The position numbers were made by a program, and so were the translations under genes. Shown here piece by piece: positions 1-11,779 of a stretch of 56,129 nucleotides of DNA (position 1 is its first letter; the number at the start of each line of letters is the position of its first letter). The DNA is taken from assembly GCA_000613465.1 (NCBI GenBank), contig BAJA01000036.1:1-56129 (forward strand). Direction: 5' to 3'. A model generated the notes under the pieces. The model saw only the letters and a program-made list of their open reading frames with translations, was not told the DNA's origin and made no database searches. This stretch comes from Bacteroides nordii WAL 11050 = JCM 12987 (GTDB lineage Bacteria > Bacteroidota > Bacteroidia > Bacteroidales > Bacteroidaceae).

Positions 1-48
1 TTTGAATACTCTCTTTTAATCGTATTAAAGTTTATGCGAAAATAGTTA

Positions 49-65
49 CCCTCTTTTGAAGAGGG
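49..65. terminator. Small hairpin upstream of the susC-like gene
   Basis: Seven-base arms (ccctctt / aagaggg) with a 3-base loop, followed by a T-containing stretch. It could end transcription of a gene left of the window, or be a fold in the leader of the SusC gene. The rest of positions 1-169 holds no gene and no clear TAnnTTTG promoter that I can see. Confidence 0.3.
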
Positions 66-169
66 CTGGATTTGTTTTATCATATCTGATTGCATCCCCC
101 GTCTTTGTACGCACATGAATAGTCTAAATAAGTATATAGAATAAAGTTTAATTAAAAAGAACGCAGAAG

Positions 170-3096
170 ATGAGAAAAAGTATCCTTTTGTTTGTACTTT
201 TTTCAGTTTTGCATATCTCAATGCTCTATGCACAGGGGTATGTCGTGAACGGACATATCATTTCGGCTGAAGATAATCAGCCTTTGATAGGTGTTTCTGT
301 TCTGGAAAAAGGTACAACGAATGGTGTAATTACCGATATGGATGGTAATTACAGACTGAATGTAACAAAGTCTCCGGCAACCTTGCAATTCTCTTATATA
401 GGAATGACAATGGTAGAAAAGCAGGTGACAGGTACTTCAACAATTAATGTTACAATGGAAAATGCCACTCAAATGGTGGACGAAGTTGTGGTGGTGGCTT
501 ACGGGGTAAAGAAAAAAGGGACCATAGCCGGTTCGGTTTCCGTAGTTAAAGGTGATAAGATTGAGAACACACCCACAGCCAGCTTCGATCAGGCACTACA
601 AGGTAAGTCTGCCGGATTAACCGTTTTACAGAATACAGGGGAACCAAGTGCTGCTGCCAGTTTTCAGATTCGTGGAACGAATTCAATCAATGCAGGTACT
701 GCACCTCTCTTTATTATGGATGGAGTTGCTATCTCTGCCGATGATTTTTCGTCTATCAATCCCAATGATATAGAAAGTTTTACAGTGCTGAAGGATGCAT
801 CGTCTACTTCAATTTACGGAGCTCGTGCCGCCAATGGTGTGATTGTGATTACAACAAAGAGGGGACGTACGGCTGAAAAAGGAAAAATCATTCTTCGTGC
901 TCAATATGGTTTTTCTGACCTGGCGTATGGTAAGTGGGATCAGATGAATACAACGGAACGCCTCAATTATGAGGAACAGATCGGACTGCGTGTGCCGGGC
1001 ACGTATGATCGTGAAGCATTAGAGCGCATTGATATAAACTGGCGTGATGTAATATACAATAATAATGCTCCCATGTATTCTTATGAATTGAGTACATCGG
1101 GTGGAAGTAACAAATTCAACTATTTTGTTTCGGCAGCTTATTTTGGTCAGGAAGGTATTGCAGTAGGATCTGATTTTGAACGTTATTCGGTTCGTGCCAA
1201 CCTGGAGGTCCGTCCGGTGGAATGGTTGAAAATCGGCACGAATACTTCTTTATCATATGAAAAAATAAAGGAAGCAGACGAAGGTGATTATAATGTAGTG
1301 ACTCCGGTTTCGGCTTCTAAGTTTATGTTACCTTATTGGAATCCTTATAGGGAAGACGGTTCTTACACATCTGTAGGAGACGGTTCTTGGAATGGTACGA
1401 ATCAGAACCCCTTGGAGTGGCTGGATAATAATCCGGTAAAACGGAATCGTATGAAGGTGTTGACCAGTCTGTTTGCTGAGTTGAGACCCATTGAAGGGTT
1501 GGTGCTACGTACTGTCGGAGGTCTCGATGCATCAGACAACCGTCTGACCGCTACCTCTAATCCTTCGTATGTCCCTAATTATGGTTCCGGTACGGTAGCC
1601 AAATCATTTGAGCGTTATAGTAACCTGACATGGACAAATACTGCCAATTATACATTTACAATAAAGGATGACCACAATATTAGCCTGCTGCTTGGACAAG
1701 AGGCGGTTATTAATCAGTCTGAAGGATTTAATGTAACCACAAGAGGACAATCCAATGATAAATTGTTGACTATGGCTACTGCCACCTCTGCCACTTCATG
1801 GGACGACATTGTATCAGAGGCCACTTATTTGTCTTTCTTCGGTCGTGCGGAATATAACTATAGCAATAAGTATTATGCCGATTTTTCAGTTCGTAGAGAC
1901 GGTTCTTCCAAGTTCGGCAAGGATGCACGCTGGGCCAACTTCTGGTCGGTAGGTGCGATGTGGAACCTGAAATCGGAAGACTTCTTAAAGGATATAGATT
2001 GGCTGACCAATCTTCAGCTGATTGCGAGTATCGGAACATCGGGAAACTCTTCCATTCCTAATTATGATCATACGGCCTTGTTTGCAGCCGGACCGCAGTA
2101 TTCCGGTAAAACCGGTATCGCACCCTATTCACGTGGAAATGAAAACTTGACCTGGGAAAAATTAATGACTACCAATATTGGTGTGAAGATCGGGCTTTTT
2201 GATCGTCTGAATCTGAACGTTGAATTCTATAATAAAAAGACAACTGATATGTTGATGGAAGTTCCCGTCACCTTTGGTAATGGCTTCAATACTAAATGGG
2301 ACAATATCGGAGCCATGATTAACAGGGGAGTGGAGTTTGATGTGGATGCAGATATTATTCGTACGAAAGACTTCACATGGAATGTTTCAGCGAATGCTTC
2401 TTATAATCACAATGAAATAACAGAATTGTATAATGGTCTGGATGAATATGAAATAAGTACGACTGGGCTACTTTTGAAAGTTGGACATTCTTATGGTGAA
2501 TTTCATGCAGTGCGTTATGCGGGAGTTAATCCGGCCAATGGTGATGCTTTATGGTATACTAAAGACGGAGAACTGACAAATCGTTTTAGCAATGAAGACC
2601 GTGTGTTATTGGGCAAATCTTATGTAGCCCCTGGCAAGGTGGTTTTGGTACAACCTTTTCTTATAAGGGTATTCAGTTGTCTGCCTTGTTTAGCTGGGTG
2701 GCAGACCGTTGGATGATGAACAATGACCGCTTCTTTGATGAAAGTAACGGTACATATGCTGTTTATAACCAATCTGCTAAATTATTAAATCGCTGGCAGA
2801 AACCTGGTGATATAACAGAAATTCCCCGTGATGGAGTCCAGACGCAGCTTGATAGCCATTTGGTAGAAGATGCTTCGTTTATGCGTTTGAAAAATTTGTC
2901 GCTTAGTTATACTTTCCCGCAATCGTTATTGAAAAAGACAAAAGTGATAGAACGTGCTAAAGTATTTGGGCAAGCACAGAATTTATTGACTTTCACTAAG
3001 TTCACAGGTCTGGATCCGGAATCTAATTTGAATATGTACCGGGCGTCGTATCCGTTGTCCCGTCAGTTCTCATTCGGCATTGAAGTTACATTCTAA
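170..3096 (+). CDS. SusC/RagA-family TonB-dependent outer membrane receptor (one frameshift)
   Basis: This is the outer membrane transporter of a SusC/SusD pair; the family imports oligosaccharides or peptides using TonB energy. A signal peptide ends near residue 21, followed by a carboxypeptidase-regulatory-like domain (about 24-105), the plug with the QIRGTNSINAG stretch and the SusC signature LKDASSTSIYGARAANGV, then the beta barrel ending in phenylalanine (IEVTF). One base is missing in the C run at 2628-2631: restoring a C turns the sequence into YVAPWQGGFGTTFSYKG and joins it to the frame that ends at 3096. The repaired length is about 975 residues, normal for the family. The susD gene starts 17 bases downstream. 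I see no anti-sigma partner in the window, so regulation is unknown. Confidence 0.93.
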
Positions 3097-3113
3097 TAAG
3101 TAGAAGAAAAAGT

Positions 3114-4642
3114 ATGAAAAAGATAAGAATATATTTATTAGTGGCACTATTGTGTGGAATGTCCTCCTGTAGTGATTTTCTGGACAGATATCCCGATACA
3201 GCTGTACCCGAAGAAGAGTCGATGACCGATCTGGTATCCAGTGAGCAGATTGTAATTGGTATTTATAGTAGTTTTAAGAATTCCGCTTTGTATAGCGGAA
3301 CTTTGACCTTGGCACCCGATGTGCAGACTGATCTGGTATATGCTGTAAAAGGGTATACGAATGTATATGGTCCGTTGTATCGTTGGGATTTCCGGGACAG
3401 TGATACAAGTATTGAATCGGTATATTCGGGGTTGTATCAAGTGATCGCCCGCTGCAATTTCTTTATGGATCATAAAGATGAAGTATATGGTAAACTAACA
3501 ACAGAGGCCGATAAAACTACTTTCAAGAAATACGAAGGGGATGTTTATTTTTTCCGTGCGTTAGCTTATTCTGATTTGATACGTATGTATTGTGAGGCTT
3601 ATGATCCGGATAACGCGGAAAATCAGCTGGGAGTTTCTTTGTATTTGCGCTATCGTAAAGAGGGTGAGGATAGCTCTATTGAGCCTCGTGCTTCATTAGC
3701 TGATTCTTATAAACAGGTATTAAGTGACCTGGAACAGGCGGAGAAATATGCAACCCGTAAGGAGCAGACACGCAGTGGATTACAATAGGAGCCGTGCAGA
3801 CCTTGAAATCAAGAGTTTATCTTCATATGAAGAATTGGGAAAAGGTGATAGAATATGCTACAAAGGTAGTTGACTCCAAAGTATATACCTTGGCCGATGC
3901 AATGAAAGTAAAATGGGTAGATGAAGAAACTGGTAATACGATGACCGATTATCAACGCATGTGGAAATATGATGAAGGTGATGAAGTGATCTGGCGTGTG
4001 CAAATGAGTACGACGGATAGAGGGGGCGCACTGGGAACGGTCTTTCTGAACTATAATAATGTGGCTTATCTGCCCGATTATGTACCGGCTAAGTGGCTGC
4101 TTGATTCGTATAGTACAAATGATATGCGCTATTCTGCTTTCTTTTATTCCATTAAGACCGGATATTCTCATGGATTAACCTGGCCTATTGTGATCAAATA
4201 TTTGGGTAATGCGGATATCGATGCCGGTGTTGGTAAGTATTATACAAATATGCCCAAAGTATTGCGTTACGCTGAAGTCTTTTTGAACCGTGCTGAGGCT
4301 TATGCACAATTGGGAAAAACGAAAGAGGCCAATAATGATTTGACTAAGTTGCGAAGAGCGCGTATTGCAGATTATGGTAGTGCATCCTATACTCAGGATA
4401 AACTGATGAAGGCAATTCAGGATGAACGTGCAAAAGAATTATTTATGGAAGGTTTCCGTTTGTCTGATTTGAAGCGTTGGAATTTAGGTTTTGAACGCAC
4501 GCCCCAAACCGGAACGATAGATGGATCTTTAAATAACTCATTGAAAATAGAAAAAGGTAATCCAGCCTTTATATGGCCTATCCCGAAACATGAACTTGAT
4601 GCTTCGATGGGATTGGTTAAACCAAATGAAAGTAATAAATAA
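3114..4642 (+). CDS. SusD/RagB-family surface lipoprotein (one frameshift)
   Basis: SusD proteins are the surface lids that bind the ligand over the SusC barrel. A lipoprotein signal (CGMSSC, Cys about residue 19) is followed by the SusD start DFLDRYPD. The C-terminal half has the family stretches YAEVFLNRAEAYAQLGK and DERAKELFMEGFRLSDLKRW. The frame breaks near 3768-3776; the second frame can be read back through ITIGAVQTLKSRVYL, the usual SusD helix, so one base is missing there. The repaired length is about 509 residues. It lies directly after susC and before a run of lipoproteins, presumably one operon. Confidence 0.92.
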
Positions 4643-4653
4643 GGGAGATGATT

Positions 4654-5554
4654 ATGAAGAAAAGCATATATAGTTTATGTGTACTGTTTGCAATTCTGTT
4701 TGTGAGTTGCGATGGCAAGGAAATATTGTATTCCGGCGATTCGTATGTCATGTTTGCCGACTCTGCATGGTAATGCCTGTAACGGTGAATTCGGAAAGAA
4801 CTTTTGATATTGTAGTTGCTGCTACCCAGGCAATGGATTATGACCGGAATTACGTGGTAAGTGTAGATGTAGATCATACAAATGCCATTGAAGGATATCA
4901 TTTTGAGCTTTTGAATAAGAATGTTTTGATAAAGTCAGGTGAGAGGACAGGAGTGGTGACGATGAAAGGGTATTTTGATAATATGAATCGTACAGATAGT
5001 CTGGCAGTCACTTTGAAACTGATCAACGATAAGAATGAAACGATGAGCCTGTACGGGAATACGACAAATATCTTTTTATTTAAATGCTATCCGTTTAATA
5101 TAAATGATTACATAGGTGACATGCGTATGACATGTACATTCCCGTTCAGTGAAGATTCTAAGAGCTTTTTAGTGAAAAGCGAGAAGATAGACGATCATAC
5201 AATGCTTATCAAGGCACCGTTTGATGACAGTTATGATTTAAAGGTCAAATTCAATGCATCGGATGATGAACCGATGAATGAGGAAGTAACTGTTGTGGAA
5301 CAGGAAGCGTTTCTCGACGCAGGATACGGGTTGGTTTTTGCACAATCGGTGGCAAGTAACCCGAGCTTTTTCATCGCAGCAGACAGAGGAGTAGTTCTCT
5401 ATTTGAACATATTCCTTCCTAAAGTGGGCTCATTTGGAACATACCTGTATATATTTGAATGGATCAGCCTTATGAGGCCGAAGCAGAAAAGAACAGTATT
5501 ACTCCTCCTTATGACATTAAGGTACAGCCTACAGGATATTCATTGAAAAAATAA
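4654..5554 (+). CDS. DUF4984-like lipoprotein (two frameshifts)
   Basis: The start at 4654 gives MKKSIYSLCVLF followed by the lipobox LFVSC, then SGDSYVMFADS. The protein has the order I remember for DUF4984 lipoproteins that follow SusD genes: a short N-terminus, an Ig-like region (YVVSVDVDHTNAIEGYHFEL) and a C-terminal region ending GSFGTYLYIFEWIS. Two single bases are missing. One is near 4768, where DSAW would run into a false stop. The other is near 5468-5471; restoring a base there gives YEAEAEKNSITPPYDIKVQP and the stop at 5552-5554. The repaired length is about 300 residues. It probably sits on the cell surface with the SusC/SusD pair; its function is unknown. The family name is from memory. 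Confidence 0.75.
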
Positions 5555-5574
5555 TCGATTAAAAGAAAGAAAAT

Positions 5575-7428
5575 ATGAATACAATCACCCATTTGAAAAA
5601 TCGGTTGGGCTATTGGGCGTTACTCGTAATGACCTTTGCCATTGCAGCCTGTTCGGATGATAAGGAAGAATCACCGGAGGTGCAGGGAAAAACAACGTTT
5701 GATGTTGAAGATATAGTTTTTGTAAGTGAAAAAGGAGAACAGGAGACAACCTTCTCTTTTGAAGCAGGAAATGAATGGACGGCTTCTTTTTCGGAAGGTG
5801 GCAGTGTGTTTTTCTCGGCTTCACAAACTAAAGGAAGTAAAGGCAAAGCGGAAATTACCATACAACCTTTGAGAACAAACCTGGAAGCACAGGTACGTAC
5901 AGCGGAATTCCGTATATCAGTTGTTGGAGATGAAATGGTATATGTGGTGAAGATCTCTCAATTAGGCAAAGGGGCTAACCTTGTGGTCGACACAGAAAGC
6001 TTGGTTTTAGAGGCGGATAATGTTGGTGAGTATTTTGTAGATACACTGACTGTAAGCTCTGATCAAACTTGGGAGTTGACCGATGCAACAAGCGGAATAC
6101 TTTTCTCTTTTATAGACGAGCATCAGTCCGGTCAGATTACTACTAAGAAAGTAGAAGTGAAAGTACTGTTTACAGACTTTGAATCAATGGTCCTGGAAGG
6201 TGGGTTTAATATTAAGGCCGGTGCTACTCCGAAACATATTTCGGTGAAAGCTACAGCCGAATGTAAAGCTTATCTGACAGAAGAAATGGATGCGGAAGTT
6301 GAAAAGTTGGAACTGTTGATAGACCCTGCTACCCCCGGAGTCTATATGGCTCCTCTGTATGTCTCTTCAAATATTCAGTGGAAATTGGAGTTGCCGGAAT
6401 GGTTATCTACTCCTCAACCCACTAATATTACTGTATCAGGAACGTTGGCTACGAACCCTTTATATGTAGAAGTACGCATAGCTGACGGTATGATTCCTGC
6501 GTCAGAAAAAGAAGATGTGATTATATTGTCGGATGTTCGTTCCAAGCAACTGATTATTATTCCTATTCACTTTGCCGGAATCAGTGATGATTATATTAAT
6601 CATAATTTTGAGTTCCCGGCATTTGATCCGTATGGAAATGATTTTGCATTTGATCCGATACCAGGTACGGCACGGATACTCGAATTGCCATTTATGATTG
6701 AAACAGGTGAAAATTATACAGATGTAACTGATGCACCATTCAAGTTACTTTTATGTAAATGTGTGAATGGAGCGCTTGAGCGTACAGCTGTCCATTGGGC
6801 TACTTTGCGTATGGGCGATTCTTCCAAAGATAAGACATCCAATGGGATATATACAAAGGAACTTTATCTGGTAGCTAATCAGCGTGGCGACGAGGATGAT
6901 GTGAATAAGCTTACCTCTATGGGAGAAGATAGAGAGGCTTATCTGTTTATTGTTCCCAATTCGGTAAGTTTTGATGATTTGTTTGAAGATCCGGTTTCTA
7001 CTACTTTGAAGAGCCAGTATATAGGGTCATATATACGGCAAAAAAATGCTTTTCTGGAATATAAGATGAGTGTAACCGGTATTGAAAATGGAGCAACGAT
7101 CACTCTTCCGGCAGCAGGTGAAACAAAATCTTTTGATATGCTTTCTGATGCGGTGAAAATCTTTACACCCCGGTTGGATGTGACGGAAGTCATAGCAGGA
7201 GTTGAGAATCCACGTACTTTTGTCCCTAATGATGTAAATGTTGAATTTAAAATGAAAGATGGTGTGGTCGATTTAACTAAGTTCGTACTTATCGTAGGAA
7301 AGAATAAGGATAAACGGGATCGTGTAATCAAGATTGAATTTAAGGCATTTAGAGGTGTTAATCCGGAAGATGGTAGTGATAATACCTTTACGATGTTTAC
7401 TTTCTATGTTAAACAACCATTTCAATAA
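5575..7428 (+). CDS. Surface lipoprotein with BACON-like repeats
   Basis: A 617-residue lipoprotein (lipobox AIAAC, Cys about 26, followed by SDDKEE, an acidic stretch typical of surface-exported Bacteroides lipoproteins). Residues about 40-330 contain three beta-rich repeats of the BACON/Ig kind, with phrases such as EWTASFSEGG, TWELTDATSG and QWKLELPEWL, where a tryptophan follows an acidic turn. The C-terminal half (about 335-617) is a separate conserved domain, which I think is DUF5003 but cannot confirm. It is the fourth gene of the SusC/SusD run and is probably a ligand- or host-binding accessory protein. No catalytic motif is visible. Confidence 0.75.
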   Translation: MNTITHLKNRLGYWALLVMTFAIAACSDDKEESPEVQGKTTFDVEDIVFVSEKGEQETTFSFEAGNEWTASFSEGGSVFFSASQTKGSKGKAEITIQPLRTNLEAQVRTAEFRISVVGDEMVYVVKISQLGKGANLVVDTESLVLEADNVGEYFVDTLTVSSDQTWELTDATSGILFSFIDEHQSGQITTKKVEVKVLFTDFESMVLEGGFNIKAGATPKHISVKATAECKAYLTEEMDAEVEKLELLIDPATPGVYMAPLYVSSNIQWKLELPEWLSTPQPTNITVSGTLATNPLYVEVRIADGMIPASEKEDVIILSDVRSKQLIIIPIHFAGISDDYINHNFEFPAFDPYGNDFAFDPIPGTARILELPFMIETGENYTDVTDAPFKLLLCKCVNGALERTAVHWATLRMGDSSKDKTSNGIYTKELYLVANQRGDEDDVNKLTSMGEDREAYLFIVPNSVSFDDLFEDPVSTTLKSQYIGSYIRQKNAFLEYKMSVTGIENGATITLPAAGETKSFDMLSDAVKIFTPRLDVTEVIAGVENPRTFVPNDVNVEFKMKDGVVDLTKFVLIVGKNKDKRDRVIKIEFKAFRGVNPEDGSDNTFTMFTFYVKQPFQ

Positions 7429-7446
7429 TTAAATATACTGTTAATA

Positions 7447-10056
7447 ATGAAGTTATTATATCAAATATTAGGAGTGTTTGTGGCTTTTCTGGGGCTTGTT
7501 CTGGTCGGAAGTTGTTCTGATGATGAAATAGTCGCCTCACAAGAAGGTTACGGATATATGCAGCTTCAGTTGCATAAGAAGGGTGCGGACTCCCGCGCAT
7601 TGGATAGCGGAAAGGAACTCAGCTATCTGAAGGATGTACGTAAGATTCAGATTACCTTAGCATCTGCCGGTAATCAATCTTTCAGTATGGCATTGATGCC
7701 GAAGTCTGTCAGTGAAGAGGGTGCTGAATTTGGATTATCTACTGTACCGGTGCAATTGATGCCCGGTACTTATAAGATCACTTACTTTGTTGTTTATGGA
7801 GATGAGGTTGTGGATGGACAGGCTGAAATCTTACAGTCGGGGACACCTGATGAAGAGGTTAACTTCCGGATAGAGAATAACCGTCTGACAGAGGTTGATT
7901 TTGCGTTAGAAGCTGTATTGTATGGTAAATATGCGGCAGTATTTGGCAAAGACTTGTCTGCCATTGAGTCTCCTCTTTCTCGTGCAACTGTTGATAACAG
8001 CGAGATAAAATACGATGATATTGCTTCTGCTGTGTTCACGTTTAAGTATTCAAGTAATGGCGTTAGCTATGTTGAGAGTTATCCGGTAAAGGCAAAAAAG
8101 GAAAAAAAAGCTCAGCTGTTTTCTACCGATACGATTCAAATGAAACAGGGAGATTATGTTCTGTCTCATTATAAATTGTATAATAAGAATCAGGAACTGA
8201 TCTATGCAATGGACGAAGAGCAGAATGTGAAGATTGAGCATTTTAAGCTTTTGCGTGATACGGTGGATGTGAAACTATATGAAACGGCAGCGATTCGCGA
8301 TTACATTGCTTTGTATAACATTTGGAAGGCAATGGGAGGTGAAGAGTGGTCATGGAATGGTGAAGGTTATAATATCGGTTCAAACTGGGTGTTTAAATTT
8401 GCTGATGGTACTCCGCGTCCTATCGATATGTGGGGAGATCAACCGGGAGTAGGGCTTGGTGGTAATGGCAGGGTTACTTCTTTAAATCTGGGAAGTTTCA
8501 ATCCTAAAGGTTTCGTTCCCGATGCTATCGGCGATTTGACTCAGCTTGAAACTTTGTATCTTGGAAATCATGATGAAACAGTTTCGATTGTTGGAGATGA
8601 GGGTATGGAGGGCATACTTAGCCATTATCTGCTTGCACGTGAAGGAGTGGATGTACGTGCCCACCGTATGGATATTGCACGCGAAAGGTTTGCTTTGAGA
8701 AGAGCGCAGCTTCAGATAGCTTCTAAATTGAACTATGAGAGCAGAAATGCACGTCCCACCGTATATACAAAATATGCAGGTAGGAATAAGGGTTCTATGT
8801 CAAATCGTATTACAGGTATTTCTGAGCGTATTGGTGAATTAGCAGGTACATTGACTATGCTATACATAGCAAATGGCTTTATAGAAGAGTTACCAGAATC
8901 ATTTGGCAAACTGGAAAATCTTACAGATTTGGAAATTTATAACTGTCGGATGACTACTTTTCCGGAACAGTTGAAAGAATTACCCAATCTGGTTTCCTTA
9001 AATTTTTCCATGAATGGGAGTCTTGATTTGGAATCAACCTATAAGAATCTGGATGACTTTTTTACGAATGGAAAGTCTCAGGGAACGGTTCAACTTTTAT
9101 ACTTGAATGACAATAAGTTAACTAAACTACCACCCAGTATTCGTAATATGAAAAAGCTGGGAATGCTTGATTTGGCTTATAACAAACTGGTTGAACTTCC
9201 TGCTCTTGGTAATGTATCTCCTGTTCAGTTTATGGTTGATTGTAATGAACTGGGCAATGAAGATTTGGGAGCCGGAGCTACTCCTATTCCTAATAACTTC
9301 TGTATTACAGATGATTTAGAGTTGTTCTCAGCTTCTTGTAATAAGTTAAAGAAGTTTCCGGTATTGTTGTCTAATATGAAAAATGACGGTAAATATTCCA
9401 TTGAAGAGATAGACCTGTCTGTCAACCAGATCGATGGTTTTGAACCGGGCTTTAAAGGAGTGCGTGCAGAGAAACTTAATTTATGTTCCAACAAGTTTAC
9501 CAAGTTGCCTACTGAATTTTCTGAATATTCATCTGTGATCAATTTCCTTCGGTTGTCTTACAATGGAATAACAGAAGTCCCATTTGAATCATTTAAGAAC
9601 CTGAAAGCACTGGAGGCACTGGAGTTGGCTGGTAATAAGATAAAATCCATGCCCAATGAATTTAATTCGGAATATCTTCCTCACTTTTCCGGAATAGATT
9701 TGAGCCAGAATCGTTTTGATAAGTTTCCTGTCAATATCTTATATGTGAATAGTCTCAATCAGCTGATTCTTAACTCTCAAGGATATTATACCGATGCTGC
9801 TCAGAAGAAATTCAAACGTACATTGGTTGAATGGCCTACCGGTTTGGATCAGCATATGGCTCTGAAGATATTGGAGGTATCCGGTAATGACCTGCGTATG
9901 ATACAAACTTTTCCGGACAATCTTAATAAGTTTGATGTTTCGGATAATCCGAATATCAAGATGACTGTTCCTTCAGCGATTATTGCCCGTATCAATGATG
10001 GCTCGTTCCTGCTGGTTTATGATGAGACTCAGGATATTACGAATGTAAACAACTAA
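7447..10056 (+). CDS. Leucine-rich-repeat surface lipoprotein (DUF4458-like N-terminus)
   Basis: An 869-residue lipoprotein (VLVGSC, Cys about 23, then SDDE). The N-terminal region (about 35-280) looks like the DUF4458 domain that precedes LRRs in Bacteroides. From about residue 345 there are many LxxLP-type leucine-rich repeats, for example LPESFGKLENLTDLEIYNC, LYLNDNKLTKLPPSIRNM and LELAGNKIKSMPNEF. A basic, arginine-rich insertion (about 395-455) interrupts the repeats. LRR proteins of this type usually bind proteins, so adhesion or capture of a proteinaceous ligand is possible. Its stop codon overlaps the next start (TAATG), which suggests translational coupling. Confidence 0.83.
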   Translation: MKLLYQILGVFVAFLGLVLVGSCSDDEIVASQEGYGYMQLQLHKKGADSRALDSGKELSYLKDVRKIQITLASAGNQSFSMALMPKSVSEEGAEFGLSTVPVQLMPGTYKITYFVVYGDEVVDGQAEILQSGTPDEEVNFRIENNRLTEVDFALEAVLYGKYAAVFGKDLSAIESPLSRATVDNSEIKYDDIASAVFTFKYSSNGVSYVESYPVKAKKEKKAQLFSTDTIQMKQGDYVLSHYKLYNKNQELIYAMDEEQNVKIEHFKLLRDTVDVKLYETAAIRDYIALYNIWKAMGGEEWSWNGEGYNIGSNWVFKFADGTPRPIDMWGDQPGVGLGGNGRVTSLNLGSFNPKGFVPDAIGDLTQLETLYLGNHDETVSIVGDEGMEGILSHYLLAREGVDVRAHRMDIARERFALRRAQLQIASKLNYESRNARPTVYTKYAGRNKGSMSNRITGISERIGELAGTLTMLYIANGFIEELPESFGKLENLTDLEIYNCRMTTFPEQLKELPNLVSLNFSMNGSLDLESTYKNLDDFFTNGKSQGTVQLLYLNDNKLTKLPPSIRNMKKLGMLDLAYNKLVELPALGNVSPVQFMVDCNELGNEDLGAGATPIPNNFCITDDLELFSASCNKLKKFPVLLSNMKNDGKYSIEEIDLSVNQIDGFEPGFKGVRAEKLNLCSNKFTKLPTEFSEYSSVINFLRLSYNGITEVPFESFKNLKALEALELAGNKIKSMPNEFNSEYLPHFSGIDLSQNRFDKFPVNILYVNSLNQLILNSQGYYTDAAQKKFKRTLVEWPTGLDQHMALKILEVSGNDLRMIQTFPDNLNKFDVSDNPNIKMTVPSAIIARINDGSFLLVYDETQDITNVNN

Positions 10057-11779
10057 TGACAAAGAAGATGAAATCAATCAGATATAAAAATAGAAATATC
10101 CAGGTTTTCCTGTTAATCTGCCTGGGGATAGTTGCTCTCTTCTCTTGTAAGGATGATGACGATGTTCAGCCTTCTTTCTTTGGAGTGAGTGAGGAAGAAT
10201 CGGAGTTTGTTGTTCCGGACTGTGGTGATACATGTGCTGTCAATCTGTCCGCTGATCAGGATTGGTATGTAGAATCGAATGCTGAGTGGTGTATGGTATC
10301 ACCAGCCAATGGGAACGCTTCTACTGTTTGCGAATTGCGCGTGGATACCAGTTATTTGTATAAGGAACGGGAAGCGGTTATTACGTTCCGTTCCGGCTCA
10401 AAAGCCTCTCAGGTAAAGGTATTCCAGTATGGTTATGAGAAAATTATAAAACTGGATAAAGAAGCGGTTGAAGTGGAAGATTTTGTAGACTACGAAAAGA
10501 TGTTCACAGAGTTGAATGTAACCTCGAATGTTAAGTATGAAGTGATACCGGTTGATGCTACTCAGAAATGGGTACGTGTGAGTGTACCGGAAAAAAAGGT
10601 CGGTTCGGTACCCCGTCCGGATAAGGTACGTTTCGACTTCGACATTTACACACAGTCAGATGCAGATCGGGTGGCTGAATTTACGTTTCGCCAGACAGAT
10701 GCAAAAGAGGGTGAAAAACCTATAGAGAAAACATTTACTTTCCGGCAGAAGAAGTCAGAAAGAATAGTACCGTCACGTCGGGGAGATTCGCTTGCCTTAT
10801 TGGCTATCAGCCGTATGATGAAGTGTTACACCAGTGGGATGGCAGTCAGCCGATGATTTATTGGAACAATGTAAAGACGGAAGAGGTCGACTATAAATAT
10901 GTGGATGGCGATTTCGTACGAGATACCACCGAGCTGCGTGTCGTTGGCGTAAACTTCTATATATTCAATACGGATAATAGTATTCCTTTTCAGATACGTT
11001 ATTTGAATCAGTTGAAAACCTTGGTCTTTACGGGTAATGAAAATAGTTATCGTAAGTCTATTAAGCTGGAAGATGATGTAACCTATTTGGATAGCTTGGA
11101 GAGCCTTGCCTTTATTGGTTATGGAATTAATTCACTTCCTGCCCGGATGACCAACCTGAAGAAATTAAAGGAACTGGAGATGACTGGTAATCCTTTGCAG
11201 GAATTTCCGATGGATATTATTGAGACTTTGGATAAAGACAGTCTGCTCTATGTGAGTTTAGGGAATTGCCGTCATTATGAAGTGGGTAGTAATCTTTTTA
11301 CTAATAAAAAAGACAGTATTGGCTTGAGAGGTGAACTTCCGGAGCGCTTGTTTCTGTTGAAACGGGTGGCTTATCTTCATCTGTCATACAACTATTTTGA
11401 AGGTTCTATTCCGGCTATGGAAGGCGTGGCTGATGTGATGCCTCAATTAAAAGCCTTATCACTGAATTTGAACTACTTGTCTGGTATGATTCCTGAATGG
11501 ATATTGAAGCATAAGCGATTGAAATGTTGGAACCCATACACAATGGTGTTTAATCAGACTTATAACGGCAGAGATAGTAAGAACCGACGGGTTGGTTTTG
11601 ATAATGAGCCGGATTTTATAGATACTCCGTGTCCAGATTGGGAAGAGGATACGAACAACACGGCTCTGACTCCATCTTCATTTGATAGCACTTTCAGATG
11701 GTTTCACTATTATGATGCAAGTAAGAAACAATATCCCAAGCTTTCACTGGATGGAAACTGGGGTGAAATAGATGATTAA
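10056..11779 (+). CDS. BACON plus leucine-rich-repeat lipoprotein (one frameshift)
   Basis: The start ATG overlaps the previous stop. A lipoprotein signal (ALFSC then KDDDD) is followed by two BACON-like domains (about 45-225; phrases DWYVESNAEWCMVSPANG and AEFTFRQTD), the motif GDSLALLAISR and then LRRs (LVFTGNENSY, LKELEMTGNPLQEFP, LSLNLNYLSGMIPEW). One base is missing near 10835: adding a T gives YTSWDGSQPMIYWNN, the form expected after DSLALLAISR in this family. The repaired length is about 574 residues. It belongs to the same run of LRR lipoproteins and is probably exposed on the surface. Confidence 0.82.

Noticed and set aside
10805..10815. Alternative place for the frameshift in the BACON/LRR gene, giving LLGYQPYDEVLHQW
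   Set aside because: The continuous reading GDSLALLAISR and then YTSWDGSQPM fits the family better, so the missing base is placed near 10835.
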